NCBI RefSeq assembly: GCF_902497625.1
Contig: NZ_CABVGX010000027.1
Span: forward strand, 1 to 64,000
Reading direction: 5' to 3'
Origin: Pseudomonas fluorescens
Lineage (GTDB): Bacteria; Pseudomonadota; Gammaproteobacteria; Pseudomonadales; Pseudomonadaceae
Length of the DNA stretch: 64,000 nucleotides
The notes beneath the pieces are model-generated. The model did no database searches. It was given only the letters and a program-made list of their open reading frames with translations, and had not been told where the DNA came from. The translations under genes and the position numbers were made by a program. This document shows, piece by piece, positions 53,177-62,121 of this stretch. Within the stretch, counting starts at the first letter, position 1. Each line of letters starts with the position of its first letter.

Positions 53177-53980
53177 TTATTCCAGAACCGTCACCGGCAT
53201 GCCCACTTCGAGCTGGCCGAAGCCATCATTGACCAGATTCTGTCCAAACATCGCGCCGTCTTCCTGCGCACGGTATTTCTGCAAAGTTGCCAGCGGCTCG
53301 CGATCAGCACTGCGCTCCCCGGTTTGCGGGTCGACAGTGGTCAGAATGCAGCGTGAACACGGCTTGACCACGCGAAATTCCACATCACCGATACGGATAC
53401 GTTTCCAGCCATCTTCAGCAAACGCCTCGCTGCCCTCAATCACCAGGTTCGGTCGAAATCGCAGCATTTCCAGCGGGCGTCCGACTTTTTGTGACAAGTC
53501 TTCCAGCGAACCCTGGCCGATCAGCAACAGCGGGAAGCCGTCGGCGAACGCCACCTGATCATCGTCGTTGCCATAACCGGACTGCGTCATGCGCGCACGC
53601 TCGAGGGGGATCTGCACCAGGCGAGTCGGCTTGCCAATGAAGTCGCTGACCCAGGCGCCAGCGGCATCTCCGGCATCCGGCACCCGCAGGCTGTCGCGAA
53701 AAATGGTCACACCGCGCAGTTCGGCATCAGCGCCCGGCAGCGCGATCTCAATCGCCGAGTGACCCGGTGCACTGAGCGTGAGGCCTCCCTCGGCATTCCA
53801 CACCGCCGACAACTGACTCATCTGGCCGACCACGCGCTGGCTCAGAAATCGTCCACTGGCCTCGTCCACCAGCATCCAGCGTCGATCCCCATCCAGCCCC
53901 AATTTATCCAGGCTGATGTTTTGCAAGGGCTCGGCCTTGCAGGATTTCAACGGGTAACGATAAAGCGCGCTCAGACGCAT
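53177..53980 (-). CDS. MOSC-domain (YcbX-like) molybdenum enzyme
   Basis: A 267-residue protein with an N-terminal MOSC_N beta barrel (LSALYRYPLKSCKAE) and a C-terminal MOSC domain with the conserved Cys motif KPCSRCILTTVDPQTG. Such proteins bind the molybdenum cofactor and reduce N-hydroxylated compounds. E. coli YcbX has an additional ferredoxin domain that is absent here. The ATG at 53980 with AGGAAG is chosen over a frame ten codons longer. A molybdopterin cluster lies 6 kb to the right. Confidence 0.87.
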   Translation of the reverse strand: MRLSALYRYPLKSCKAEPLQNISLDKLGLDGDRRWMLVDEASGRFLSQRVVGQMSQLSAVWNAEGGLTLSAPGHSAIEIALPGADAELRGVTIFRDSLRVPDAGDAAGAWVSDFIGKPTRLVQIPLERARMTQSGYGNDDDQVAFADGFPLLLIGQGSLEDLSQKVGRPLEMLRFRPNLVIEGSEAFAEDGWKRIRIGDVEFRVVKPCSRCILTTVDPQTGERSADREPLATLQKYRAQEDGAMFGQNLVNDGFGQLEVGMPVTVLE

Positions 53981-54070
53981 GGCCAGCTTCCTGGTGAGTA
54001 AAAACGCCACCCTATACGAGCCTGATCACTGAATCAAAGGCTGACACCAAGTCAGCCATGATCGGTGCTA

Positions 54071-55006
54071 TCAGGCAGGCACTTCATCGAGCATCAGGCG
54101 CTGACGTACCACATCGACAAGCTTGTCCGGCTGGAATTTGGAGAGGAAATTGTCGCAGCCTACTTTCTTCACCATCGAGTCATTGAAGCTGCCGGACAGT
54201 GAGGTGTGCAACACCACATACAGGCTACGCAGGCGTGGGTCGTTACGGATCTCCGTGGTCAGGCGATAACCGTCCATTTCCGGCATTTCAGCGTCGGTGA
54301 AGACCATCAACAGTTTGTCGGTCATGTTGGCACCGGTGTCGGCCCATGCCTTGAGCATGTTCAACGCCTTCAAGCCGTCACTGGCCACATGCATCTTCAC
54401 GCCCAACTGGCCCAGGGTGTCACGCAACTGCGAAAGCGCCACCTTGGAGTCGTCGACCAGTAACACCTCACGGCCACGGGCGAGTTCGAGGACTGGATCG
54501 TCGAGTTTTTCCCGGGACACTTTGGCGTTATAGGGGACAATTTCGGCCAGGACTTTTTCAACGTCGATGATTTCCACCAGTTGATCGTCGACCTTGCTGA
54601 TGGCGGTCAGGTAATGCTGACGGCCGGCGCTGGTTGGCGGCGGCAGGATGGCTTCCCAGTTCATGTTGACGATGCGGTCGACACCACCGACGAGGAAGGC
54701 CTGCACCGAGCGGTTGTACTCGGTGACGATGATTGTACTGGTCGGGCTCGGCACCAGTGGACGCATGCCGATCGCCTGCGACAAGTCGATTACCGGCAAC
54801 GTCTGGCCACGCAGGTTGACCACGCCGCAGACAAACGGGTGACGCTGAGGCATCAGGGTCAGCTTGGGCAGTTGCAAGACTTCCTGCACCTTGAACACGT
54901 TGATCGCAAACAGTTGCCGCCCGGCCAGGCGAAACATAAGGATTTCCAGGCGATTCTCACCCACCAGTTGTGTGCGTTGGTCTACCGTGTCGAGAATGCC
55001 GGCCAT
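54071..55006 (-). CDS. cheV: chemotaxis coupling protein CheV
   Basis: A 311-residue protein of two domains. The CheW-like domain (residues about 20-155) includes MFRLAGRQLFAINVFKVQEVL and GVVNLRGQTLPVIDLS. The receiver domain (about 180-305) has phospho-acceptor Asp in VFTDAEMPEMDGY. CheV links receptors to CheA and can act as a phosphate sink. The ATG at 55006 with AGGAG gives the usual length. No other chemotaxis gene is adjacent, except possibly the HPt-like protein at 55448. Confidence 0.93.
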   Translation of the reverse strand: MAGILDTVDQRTQLVGENRLEILMFRLAGRQLFAINVFKVQEVLQLPKLTLMPQRHPFVCGVVNLRGQTLPVIDLSQAIGMRPLVPSPTSTIIVTEYNRSVQAFLVGGVDRIVNMNWEAILPPPTSAGRQHYLTAISKVDDQLVEIIDVEKVLAEIVPYNAKVSREKLDDPVLELARGREVLLVDDSKVALSQLRDTLGQLGVKMHVASDGLKALNMLKAWADTGANMTDKLLMVFTDAEMPEMDGYRLTTEIRNDPRLRSLYVVLHTSLSGSFNDSMVKKVGCDNFLSKFQPDKLVDVVRQRLMLDEVPA

Positions 55007-55447
55007 CAATGACTCCTGGGCTTGTTCTGATGAATTCACTAAAGAGGGTTATCGGCTGTAGTTGCTGGACCTTGACCACCCATGTACGCCGACCGCCGGC
55101 ATTGATGTCACATTAACATCATGCTTTACTGAGCCCCAGTATTTCTGCGCAGCAAATTCCCCGCAGGACCGCAGTTCCCGCCTGAGGTTCCCCTATCTAA
55201 GGGATTCCCCTAGCTGCCATCAGGCCCAACCTGATATTCGCAGTATCCAATAGCCATTAATGTGACGCCATTCTCACTGTATGAACGGAGTCAGGCTTTT
55301 GTGTGCGTTAACAGGTCAGCGGCCATCCGCCCCCTTGATTCAAGCCATCCGTACAGGTGGGCGACGCGCGAAAGCACAAGAGCACCGCTACTCAGGCATC
55401 CCGATCGATGACATCCCCCCATTTGACATGGCGTTATGGAGGTAAAC
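55007..55447. other. intergenic region between cheV and HPt-like gene
   Basis: About 440 bases holding the two divergent promoters. Short imperfect palindromes near 55108-55122 (ATGTCACATTAACAT) and 55184-55213 (GGTTCCCCT...AGGGATTCCCC) are visible. I find no gene or established motif. Confidence 0.5.
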
Positions 55448-55918
55448 ATGACGAACGATCGTAAAGAGTGGTCCCGACGCCTTCCGCAATTTCTCGTCGA
55501 AGCGGAAAGCCTTCTGGCCAGATCGGAAGAATGCCTGAGCCATTTGCAGCTGATCAGCAACGACAAGGACGCCATCGACTGCATCTTGAGCACGCTGCTC
55601 AAACTGGCCAGCAAGGCCGATGCCCTCGCCCTCGCTGCCGTTTCGGAATTTTCGCTGCACATCCACGGCTTGTTGAACCATGCCCAGCATCAGGCCGACC
55701 TTCATGATCAAGCACTGAGCGCGCTGAAGGACTGTTTTACGCTGATGGCCTGGCAACTGGAGCTGATCGATGAGCGGACCGGAAAACTTGCTCTGGATGA
55801 CAGCGAGCAGACCTCTTTGATCGAGGCGCTCGCCTTCCACGTCGGCCACGGGCCATTTCAACTACCTGCCGGTACACGACCGTTCACGCGCATTTCTTTC
55901 ATGGAACGACAGGCCTAG
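55448..55918 (+). CDS. HPt-like helical protein lacking phospho-acceptor His
   Basis: A 156-residue acidic protein. Its first 90 residues are helical and align in pattern with histidine phosphotransfer domains (FLVEAESLLARSEECL, then LLKLASKADALALAAVSEFS, IHGLL). Where HPt domains have HTLKG, this one has LASKADA, so the phosphorylatable His is absent. It is divergent from cheV and upstream of a NarX-type kinase, so a scaffolding or sequestering role in signalling can be imagined but not shown. GGAGGT precedes the ATG. Family membership is my reading, not certain. Confidence 0.55.
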   Translation: MTNDRKEWSRRLPQFLVEAESLLARSEECLSHLQLISNDKDAIDCILSTLLKLASKADALALAAVSEFSLHIHGLLNHAQHQADLHDQALSALKDCFTLMAWQLELIDERTGKLALDDSEQTSLIEALAFHVGHGPFQLPAGTRPFTRISFMERQA

Positions 55919-56245
55919 CTCAATCCGGTATCAGCGTATCCGGCTAAAACGGGGAGTGTTGCGACTATGCCCGTTAACTGTGTCGGTCATGGAGTTGTTA
56001 ACGATCAGTGACGACTCGACCTATGAAAACCTGGCGGATACAGAAGTTTCATTGTGCAAGTGCCTGCCCGCCAGGCTTACTCCAAAGTGTATTTCGGGGT
56101 GATGCCAGACGCGACCAACGGAAAACGAGGTGCTACCATGCCGTCCGTTAGTTGACGTCAATTTTCAGCACAGTGACTCACACACAGATCCGTCATTCAG
56201 ACTGACTGGTCTGCCCGCAGCGAACATCCATTGGCTCCATCCGCT
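55919..56245. other. intergenic region before NarX-like kinase
   Basis: About 327 bases. Open frames here start without ribosome-binding sites and match nothing I know. There is no clear terminator after the HPt-like gene. It presumably contains the promoter for the kinase-regulator pair. Confidence 0.45.
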
Positions 56246-57139
56246 ATGCACGCCAGCCTCAAGTCAATCCGCATATGGTCACCTTCCCGAGACAATGCAC
56301 GGCGGCTCACCCTTTTTCTGTGCACCGGTTCGACCCTTGGCAGCGCGCTGATTTGCAGTTTGTCCGTGCCTCTGCCTCCAGGCCTGCTGGCTATCAATAT
56401 GGTGGCGCTCGCCTGTGTCTGGCTGCAATACCATCTTTCCCGCCAATCAATAAATTTTGAACCTCAGGAACTGGCTGACAGATTGCTGAAGGTCCAGGAA
56501 AACGAACGCCACCGGCTCAGCCGGGAATTGCACGACGACATTGGTCAGCTGCTAACGGCCGCAAAACTTCAGAGCGACTGGCTCAAACGCCGGATGCCCG
56601 AAGAATTGCGGGACCACTGCGCCCTGCTTGACGCAACGCTGGAAGAAACCCTGGCGAAAGTCCGGGACGTATCAGCCATCCTGAATCCGCGGCAACTGGC
56701 CAGCCTCGGTCTCGAAGCCAGCTTGCGGGCGCATCTGCTCAAGACCATGGCCAATACCTCCATGCACTGGAGCCTGGAATGCCAGTCGCATCTGACCGGA
56801 GTCGCAGAAGAACTGGCGGTGGCAATTTTTCGAATCACCCAGGAAGCCATCACTAATATCCTGCGCCATGCCCAGGCCGGAAATCTCCTGGTTCGCCTGC
56901 AACGTCTGCCCCAAGGCCTGACGCTGCTGATCAGTGACGATGGCATCGGCTTTGCTCCCGCACTCGACCCCGGACGCGAAGGCCAGCGCGGCATGGCCGG
57001 CATGTTGGAACGGGCCGAACAACTGGGCGGTACACTGACTGTCAGAAGTGAACCGGGCAAAGGTACTCACATCGAAGCGCTCTTTCCATGGGCGCCGCGC
57101 GCGCTAGAACGGGCCAGTACAGATAAGGTCATGCGTTGA
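56246..57139 (+). CDS. NarX/UhpB-type sensor histidine kinase
   Basis: A 297-residue kinase. Two short membrane helices occupy residues about 21-63 with almost no periplasmic loop. The HisKA_3 dimerisation domain has phospho-acceptor His96 in RHRLSRELHDDIGQ. The ATPase domain contains ITQEAITNILRHAQAG (N box) and SDDGIGFAP (G1), ending at residue about 290. With so small a periplasmic part, the signal may be membrane-borne or cytosolic. Its stop overlaps the TTG start of the regulator. Confidence 0.87.
   Translation: MHASLKSIRIWSPSRDNARRLTLFLCTGSTLGSALICSLSVPLPPGLLAINMVALACVWLQYHLSRQSINFEPQELADRLLKVQENERHRLSRELHDDIGQLLTAAKLQSDWLKRRMPEELRDHCALLDATLEETLAKVRDVSAILNPRQLASLGLEASLRAHLLKTMANTSMHWSLECQSHLTGVAEELAVAIFRITQEAITNILRHAQAGNLLVRLQRLPQGLTLLISDDGIGFAPALDPGREGQRGMAGMLERAEQLGGTLTVRSEPGKGTHIEALFPWAPRALERASTDKVMR
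57136..57138 (+). promoter_or_regulatory. TTG start codon coupled to kinase stop
   Basis: TTG at 57136 shares bases with the kinase TGA (57137-57139). The receiver's first beta strand begins directly after it, so this rare start is needed for a complete domain. Confidence 0.75.
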
Positions 57140-57795
57140 TTTGTAACTTGCTTCTGGTGGATGACCACTCACTGATCAGGGCCGGCGTCCGTGCGCTGGT
57201 GCAGGATATACCGGGCTACGCGGTCGTTGGCGAAGCCAGTGACGGTTCTCAGCTGCTGGAAATGGTCGAGCGCCTGTCTCCGGATATTGTGTTGCTGGAC
57301 ATCTCGATGAAAGAGACCGGCGGCCTCAAGGCGCTGCAGCGGCTCAAACGAGTGCGGCCGCAGAGCAAAGTGCTGATCCTGTCGATGCACACCGACCCAG
57401 CAGTCATCATGCAAGCGCTGGAATCCGGAGCTCATGGCTATTTGCTCAAGGACACCACGGCGACCGAACTCGAACATGCCCTCGACGCTTTACGAAGCAA
57501 CGAGCGCTATCTAAGCCCCGCCATTGCCCACACGGTGATCAGCCAAGCGCTGGGCCGCGGTGCAGGGCCTCAACAGGAACCGCCAGATGCGCACAATCTG
57601 ACCGCGCGCCAATTGGAAATCCTGCGGCTGATCGTGCGCGGAAAGTCCACTCGGGAAATCGCCAATGGCCTGGGCCTGAGCATCAAAACGGTCGAAACCC
57701 ACCGATCACAAATCATGAAGCGCTTGCAGATCCATGACGTGGCGGGCCTGGTGCTGTTCGCGGTGCGCGAGCAAATCATCAGTCTGGACGACTGA
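57136..57795 (+). CDS. NarL/LuxR-family response regulator
   Basis: A 219-residue regulator. Receiver with Asp9-Asp10, phosphorylation site Asp55 (IVLLDISMKETGG) and Lys in YLLKDTT. C-terminal LuxR helix-turn-helix: LTARQLEILRLIVRGKSTREIANGLGLSIKTVETHRSQI. The start is TTG, four bases before the kinase stop (TTGA), and no later ATG would keep the first beta strand, so low, coupled translation is likely. Its 3' end overlaps the convergent lipid kinase gene by 17 bases. Targets are unknown. Confidence 0.9.
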   Translation: MICNLLLVDDHSLIRAGVRALVQDIPGYAVVGEASDGSQLLEMVERLSPDIVLLDISMKETGGLKALQRLKRVRPQSKVLILSMHTDPAVIMQALESGAHGYLLKDTTATELEHALDALRSNERYLSPAIAHTVISQALGRGAGPQQEPPDAHNLTARQLEILRLIVRGKSTREIANGLGLSIKTVETHRSQIMKRLQIHDVAGLVLFAVREQIISLDD

Positions 57796-58696
57796 CCACC
57801 GCAGTACTACTCAGCAGCGGTGAGTCCGGCGGCAGATGCACGCGCAGCGCTGCCGGGCGCGCCGAAAAACGCATGCTTTCGCCTTCCAGCGGCTCACCGT
57901 CGAGATTGATATAAAGGCCTTCAGCAACTTTCAATTCAACCCATGGCAGGCGCGCCCGCACGAACATGTTGTCAATGCCGAAGCCGTCCGTCAGCAAGTC
58001 CCGCAACGTCCCTACCAGTTCCTGCGGCGCAGGCAGAATGCTGATATCCAGCAAGCCATCATCCGCCAATGCGTCAGGGCACAGCACATGACCGCCGCCA
58101 GCCTGTCGGCCATTGCCGATGCCCAACGCCAGCAATTCGCCGCTCCAGTGGAAGTCCGGTCCCTGCAGCTCGCCATAGGCGGCGTGCAACTCGCTGAACC
58201 GCGATAAACCGGTAAACAGATACGCAGCGCCGCCGAGCACCTTTTTCAAGTCCTCAGAGGTGTTGGCCGTCACCTGGCTGCCGAAACCTCCGGTGGCCAT
58301 GTTCAAGAACACTTGCCCACCGACTTCGCCAAGATCTATCGCCTGAGGTTCCACGTCCAACAGATCGAGGGCCTGATCAGGCGCCAGCGGCACGCCGGCA
58401 GCCCGCGCGAAATCGTTGGCGGTGCCCAAGGGCAGAAGCACCAGACTGGCATCGGCTGGATGTGCAGCCATGGCTTCGGCGACGTCTCGCAAAGTCCCAT
58501 CGCCGCCGCCGGCAATAATCCGCGAATAGCCCGCCGCCAGCGCTTCATCGACCAACCGTTGAGCGTCGCCACCTTCCCAGGTCACTCGCACCGCCAGCTC
58601 CCAGCCTTGGGCACGTTTGACCTCGACTGCCGCGCGGACCTCTTCGTTGAGCGCTTGCTTGCCGTGCAGAATCAACAGCGCCTTGCGTTCGCTCAT
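57779..58696 (-). CDS. yegS: YegS-type lipid kinase
   Basis: A 305-residue diacylglycerol-kinase-fold enzyme that phosphorylates a lipid such as phosphatidylglycerol in E. coli. IIAGGGDGTLRDVAEAM (nucleotide loop GGGDGT) and LPLGTANDFAR are the catalytic signatures; GIGNGRQAGGG is the second conserved loop. The ATG at 58696 with AGGAG is chosen over a frame 12 codons longer. Tail-to-tail overlap of 17 bases with the response regulator. Confidence 0.9.
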   Translation of the reverse strand: MSERKALLILHGKQALNEEVRAAVEVKRAQGWELAVRVTWEGGDAQRLVDEALAAGYSRIIAGGGDGTLRDVAEAMAAHPADASLVLLPLGTANDFARAAGVPLAPDQALDLLDVEPQAIDLGEVGGQVFLNMATGGFGSQVTANTSEDLKKVLGGAAYLFTGLSRFSELHAAYGELQGPDFHWSGELLALGIGNGRQAGGGHVLCPDALADDGLLDISILPAPQELVGTLRDLLTDGFGIDNMFVRARLPWVELKVAEGLYINLDGEPLEGESMRFSARPAALRVHLPPDSPLLSSTAVVSRPD

Positions 58697-59039
58697 TTTG
58701 TTTACTCCTCTGATGATTCCCGTGTGAGGCATGTGGACCTCGTGTGAGCCGATAAAAGTCTCAACAAGGTGAATTATTTCCGATCAGCGCCATTGGGTCA
58801 TGAACGGCGGGATTTTTCCTACAAAAAGTGAGGAATCGGCTCAATTGACCCGCCCGGTGAATTGGTTCAAGTTGCTGTTACGGTTTATCAATCATCAGCA
58901 GGAAATACAGGGACGTATGATGCACAGCCATCAACACGGGCTGTCGGGCTCGCCGGCCCTTCCGCTCGCAGAACGACGGAGCAACCACATCACAACAAGC
59001 GAATGCCGCCGCTGCGCCAAAACCAATGGAGAAGATGAA
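58697..59039. other. intergenic region between yegS and XhlA-like gene
   Basis: About 340 bases. An open frame in phase with the XhlA-like gene runs back to 58800, but its N-terminal 80 residues are low-complexity and unlike that family, and GGAGA precedes the internal ATG at 59040. Otherwise no signal is visible. Confidence 0.5.
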
Positions 59040-59255
59040 ATGGAGACTCGTGTCGTTGAACTGGAGGCTCGTGTCGATGAACTGGGAACCCACCTGAAGT
59101 ACATCCGCAGAGACATGGAGGAAATCCGTGCCGATGTCAGATCCATCAAACACCGGTTTGCCTACGCCGCAGGTGGAACAGTCGTGGTGATAGGGCTTCT
59201 GGGCTGGATTGCGAACAGCCGTTTCGACCAGTTGGTGGCACTGCTCGCTCGGTGA
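59040..59255 (+). CDS. small XhlA-like membrane protein
   Basis: A 71-residue protein: a heptad-rich coiled coil (VVELEARVDELGTHLKYIRRDMEEIRADV, here cited by its ends VVELEAR and IRADV) followed by one transmembrane helix TVVVIGLLGWIA and a short tail. This build matches the XhlA family of phage-lysis or haemolysin accessory proteins, but no phage genes are near, and proteins of this shape exist as housekeeping genes in pseudomonads. GGAGA stands before the ATG. Function is unknown. Confidence 0.65.
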   Translation: METRVVELEARVDELGTHLKYIRRDMEEIRADVRSIKHRFAYAAGGTVVVIGLLGWIANSRFDQLVALLAR

Positions 59256-59320
59256 CTATCGCGACAGACGCCAGACCCGGTTCGCCGGAACCGGGTAGGC
59301 GGTAACTGTGGAAAAGGAGA

Positions 59321-60547
59321 TCAGCCCAGCAGTTCACTCAGCGGAATAAACATGACGTTTTCTCCGGCCGACAACGTACGATCCTCCAACATTTCAACCA
59401 GACCATCAGCCCATGCCGCGCTACGCAACACGCCGGAGCTCTGGTTTTTGTAAACGATTGCCCGCCCCTGCTCCAGGCGGCCTCGGAGATATTCGCGGCG
59501 GTTACCTGGTTTCAACCAGTCGAAGCCCGCAGGCACCGAAAACTTCAACGGCTCGACATTCTGGACGCCTTGACGACGTAACAGATAGGGCCTTGCGAGC
59601 AGCGCGAACGTCACCAGGGTAGAGGCTGGATTGCCGGGCAAACCAATCACCGGCACGCCACGAAAATGCCCGAATGTCAGCGGCTTCCCTGGCTTGATCG
59701 CCAGCTTCCACAGGGCCAGTTCCCCCTCTTCCCTCAGCGCGATACCCAGGAAGTCCGCCTCGCCCACCGAGACGCCTCCGGTCGAGAGGATCAGGTCTAC
59801 GTCTTTCAACTCGCCAAGGCGAGCGCGGGTGACCGCCAGATCGTCGACCAGAATGCCGGCATCGATCACTTCACAACCCATGCGTTGCAACCAACTGCAG
59901 AGCAGCATCCGATTGCTGTTGTAGATTTGCCCGGGCCCTAGCGAAGTCCCTGGTTCCACCAGCTCATCACCTGTGGACAGCACGGCGACGCGCACGCGAC
60001 GTATCACCTCCAGCTCAGCGCAACCCAGCGAGGCTGCGAGCCCCTGCTCGATCGGACCCAGGCGCGTACCGGCAGGAAGCACCCGGTCACCGACCGTAGT
60101 TTCCTGGCCGCGAGGACGGATATTCTGGCCAGCGCTCAACGCTTGCGTGAATACCATTCGTAGATCGGCCTGGATGTCGGCGTTTTCCTGCATTTCAACG
60201 CAATCGGCGCCTTCGGGAACCGGAGCCCCGGTGAAGATTCGCGCGCAGGTGCCAGGCTCCAAGGGCGGCGGAGCCGTGCCGGCGAAGACCTTCTGACTGA
60301 CCAGCATCGGCTCTCCCTTCCAGTCAGCCACCCGCAAGGCATAGCCGTCCATGGCGCTGTTGGGCCACGGTGGCAGATCCAGCGTCGAGATCAGGTCATC
60401 GGCCAGCACGCGGCCATTAACCTGCGACAGCGGCAAGCGCTCGCGCTCCTTGATGGGCGAGGCGTCGGCCATTTCCAGCAAACGCGCCAACGCCACCTCA
60501 ACCGCCACCAGGCTGCCGGTCTTGCCCGGCTTACCCGCGGGATTCAC
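59321..60547 (-). CDS. moeA: molybdopterin molybdotransferase MoeA
   Basis: A 408-residue enzyme that inserts molybdate into adenylylated molybdopterin. PPWPNSAMDGYALR, IFTGAPVPEGADCVEMQE, LSTGDELVEPG, LSTGGVSVGEADF and GLPGNPASTLVTF are the family signatures, covering domains I-IV. The start is GTG, overlapping the end of moaB by 17 bases, so the two are co-translated. Length is standard. Confidence 0.95.
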   Translation of the reverse strand: MNPAGKPGKTGSLVAVEVALARLLEMADASPIKERERLPLSQVNGRVLADDLISTLDLPPWPNSAMDGYALRVADWKGEPMLVSQKVFAGTAPPPLEPGTCARIFTGAPVPEGADCVEMQENADIQADLRMVFTQALSAGQNIRPRGQETTVGDRVLPAGTRLGPIEQGLAASLGCAELEVIRRVRVAVLSTGDELVEPGTSLGPGQIYNSNRMLLCSWLQRMGCEVIDAGILVDDLAVTRARLGELKDVDLILSTGGVSVGEADFLGIALREEGELALWKLAIKPGKPLTFGHFRGVPVIGLPGNPASTLVTFALLARPYLLRRQGVQNVEPLKFSVPAGFDWLKPGNRREYLRGRLEQGRAIVYKNQSSGVLRSAAWADGLVEMLEDRTLSAGENVMFIPLSELLG

Positions 60548-61070
60548 AAGGTGCCGCCTGCTTCAAGTGGGCCACAAAATTGCACGGGCGGTGCCGTGAA
60601 TCCAGCTGCTCGCCGAGAATGCCATCCCAACCGGTGCGTACCGCATTGGTCGAGCCTGGCAAGCAGCAGACGAGCGTGCCATTGGCCAACCCGGCCAATG
60701 CGCGGGACTGGACGGTTGAGGTGCCTATATCGACTACGGAAATCTGCCGGAACAGTTCGCCAAAGCCATCGACTTGCTTGTCCAGCAGACAGCTTACTGC
60801 CTCGGGCGTACTGTCGCGTCCGGTGAAGCCGGTGCCGCCCGTGATCAGCACAACCTGAACCACGTCGTCGGCAATCCAGTTGGCCACTTGCGCGCGGATT
60901 TTGTAGAGATCATCTTTGAGCAGCACCCGAGCCGCGAGGTGATGCCCGGCAGCGCTCAAACGATCAACGAAAACCTGGCCCGAGGTATCGGTTTCCAGAG
61001 TACGGGTGTCGCTGACAGTCAGCACAGCAATATTGAGCGGTGCGAAAGGTACTTCAGCCTTGGCGTTCAT
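60531..61070 (-). CDS. moaB: molybdenum cofactor protein MoaB
   Basis: A 179-residue MoaB/Mog-like protein that adenylylates molybdopterin. VLTVSDTRTLETDTSG, ITGGTGFTGRDSTPEAV and LPGSTNAVRTGWD are the conserved motifs; the GGTG loop binds the pterin. It is the first gene of moaB-moeA and is divergent from mobA with an 80-base gap that holds both promoters. The ribosome-binding site is weak. Confidence 0.95.
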   Translation of the reverse strand: MNAKAEVPFAPLNIAVLTVSDTRTLETDTSGQVFVDRLSAAGHHLAARVLLKDDLYKIRAQVANWIADDVVQVVLITGGTGFTGRDSTPEAVSCLLDKQVDGFGELFRQISVVDIGTSTVQSRALAGLANGTLVCCLPGSTNAVRTGWDGILGEQLDSRHRPCNFVAHLKQAAPCESRG

Positions 61071-61150
61071 AGGCTCGTCCAGTTGTAGGATAAACAGCCC
61101 GGTGTTATATCACAGCGCCTCATTTTTTTGCCGCCGCCTGGAGACCTCTC

Positions 61151-61753
61151 ATGACCTGGAATGCACATTTGCCGCCGTGTTCCATTCTGCTTTTGGCAGG
61201 TGGCCGTGGTCAACGCATGGGGGGGCAGGACAAAGGCTTGCTGGAGTGGCAGGGCGAGCCACTGATCGCGCACCTGCATCGCAAGACCCGCTCGCTCAGT
61301 GATGACCTGATCATTTCCTGCAACCGCAATCTGGAACGCTACGCACTTTACGCTGACCAATTGGTGCATGACGACCAGGGAGATTTTCCCGGTCCCCTGG
61401 CGGGTATTCGTGCGGGGTTGAAAGCCGCCAGGCATGATTTCCTCATGGTGCTGCCATGCGACGTACCGCGCGTTGATACGGCACTTTTGCAAAGCTTGCG
61501 CGAAACCGCCAGCGCGCAACCGGGAAAACCGGTGATGGTGCGTCATGGTGATCATTGGGAACCGCTGCTGTGCCTTATCCCGATTGCCCTGCGGGAGGCG
61601 TTCGACGATGCCTGGAATAGCGGAGAGCGCAGCCCGGGCCGAATCATGCGAAAACTGGACGCGAGCGCCGTGCAATGCTCCGACAACGACCCCCGCCTGG
61701 CAAATCTGAATACCCCACAATTGCTGAGCGCACATAACACCGTGTCAGATTGA
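61151..61753 (+). CDS. mobA: molybdenum cofactor guanylyltransferase MobA
   Basis: A 200-residue nucleotidyltransferase that attaches GMP to molybdopterin. The GTP loop is LLAGGRGQRMGGQDKGLLEW, the GPLAGI segment follows at about residue 77, and the metal-binding Asp is in LPCDVPRVD. It completes the cluster with moaB and moeA on the other strand. ATG at 61151, downstream of the weak site GGAGA. Confidence 0.93.
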   Translation: MTWNAHLPPCSILLLAGGRGQRMGGQDKGLLEWQGEPLIAHLHRKTRSLSDDLIISCNRNLERYALYADQLVHDDQGDFPGPLAGIRAGLKAARHDFLMVLPCDVPRVDTALLQSLRETASAQPGKPVMVRHGDHWEPLLCLIPIALREAFDDAWNSGERSPGRIMRKLDASAVQCSDNDPRLANLNTPQLLSAHNTVSD

Positions 61754-61829
61754 CACTAGCCAAGGAACTTGCGTGCGTTGTATACGTCTCAAGGTCAGTA
61801 CCCAAAGATTTCTTATCGGAGACACACTC

Positions 61830-62051
61830 ATGACTCAACGGACCCTCGCCACTTTCATGCTCGCACTGGGCCTCGCTACCCTCGCTGGTTGCGCATCGCC
61901 TACCGTGATCACCTTGAATGATGGTCGCGAAATCCAGGCCGTCGACACGCCCAAATTTGACGAAGAAGCCGGTTTCTACGAATTCGAGCAACTGGACGGC
62001 AAAGAGACCCGCGTCAACAAGGATCAGGTTCGCACGGTCAAAGAGCTGTAA
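61830..62051 (+). CDS. YgdI/YgdR family lipoprotein
   Basis: A 73-residue lipoprotein with lipobox LAGC (Cys21) and the compact domain of the YgdI/YgdR family: PTVITLNDGREIQAVDTPKFDEEAGFYEFEQLDGKE, of which the ends TLNDGREI and FEQLDGKE are diagnostic. GGAGA precedes the ATG. The function of this widespread family is unknown. A terminator follows. Confidence 0.92.
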   Translation: MTQRTLATFMLALGLATLAGCASPTVITLNDGREIQAVDTPKFDEEAGFYEFEQLDGKETRVNKDQVRTVKEL

Positions 62052-62076
62052 TTTGCAGTTTTGACGGCAAATACAG

Positions 62077-62101
62077 AAAAGCCCGCTAAATGCGGGCTTT
62101 T
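62077..62101. terminator. rho-independent terminator
   Basis: AAAAGCCCGC, loop TAAAT, GCGGGCTTTT and further T residues. It ends the lipoprotein gene and, because it is nearly symmetric, the convergent pseudouridine synthase gene as well. Confidence 0.93.
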
Positions 62102-62121
62102 TAGTGACTGCAGATTGGCGG

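Noticed and set aside
58800..59255. Longer 151-residue version of the XhlA-like protein
   Set aside because: The extra N-terminal 80 residues are unlike the family, and GGAGA marks the internal ATG.
59040..59255. Prophage remnant suggested by the XhlA-like gene
   Set aside because: No integrase, structural or lysis partner genes are nearby, and molybdopterin genes follow directly.
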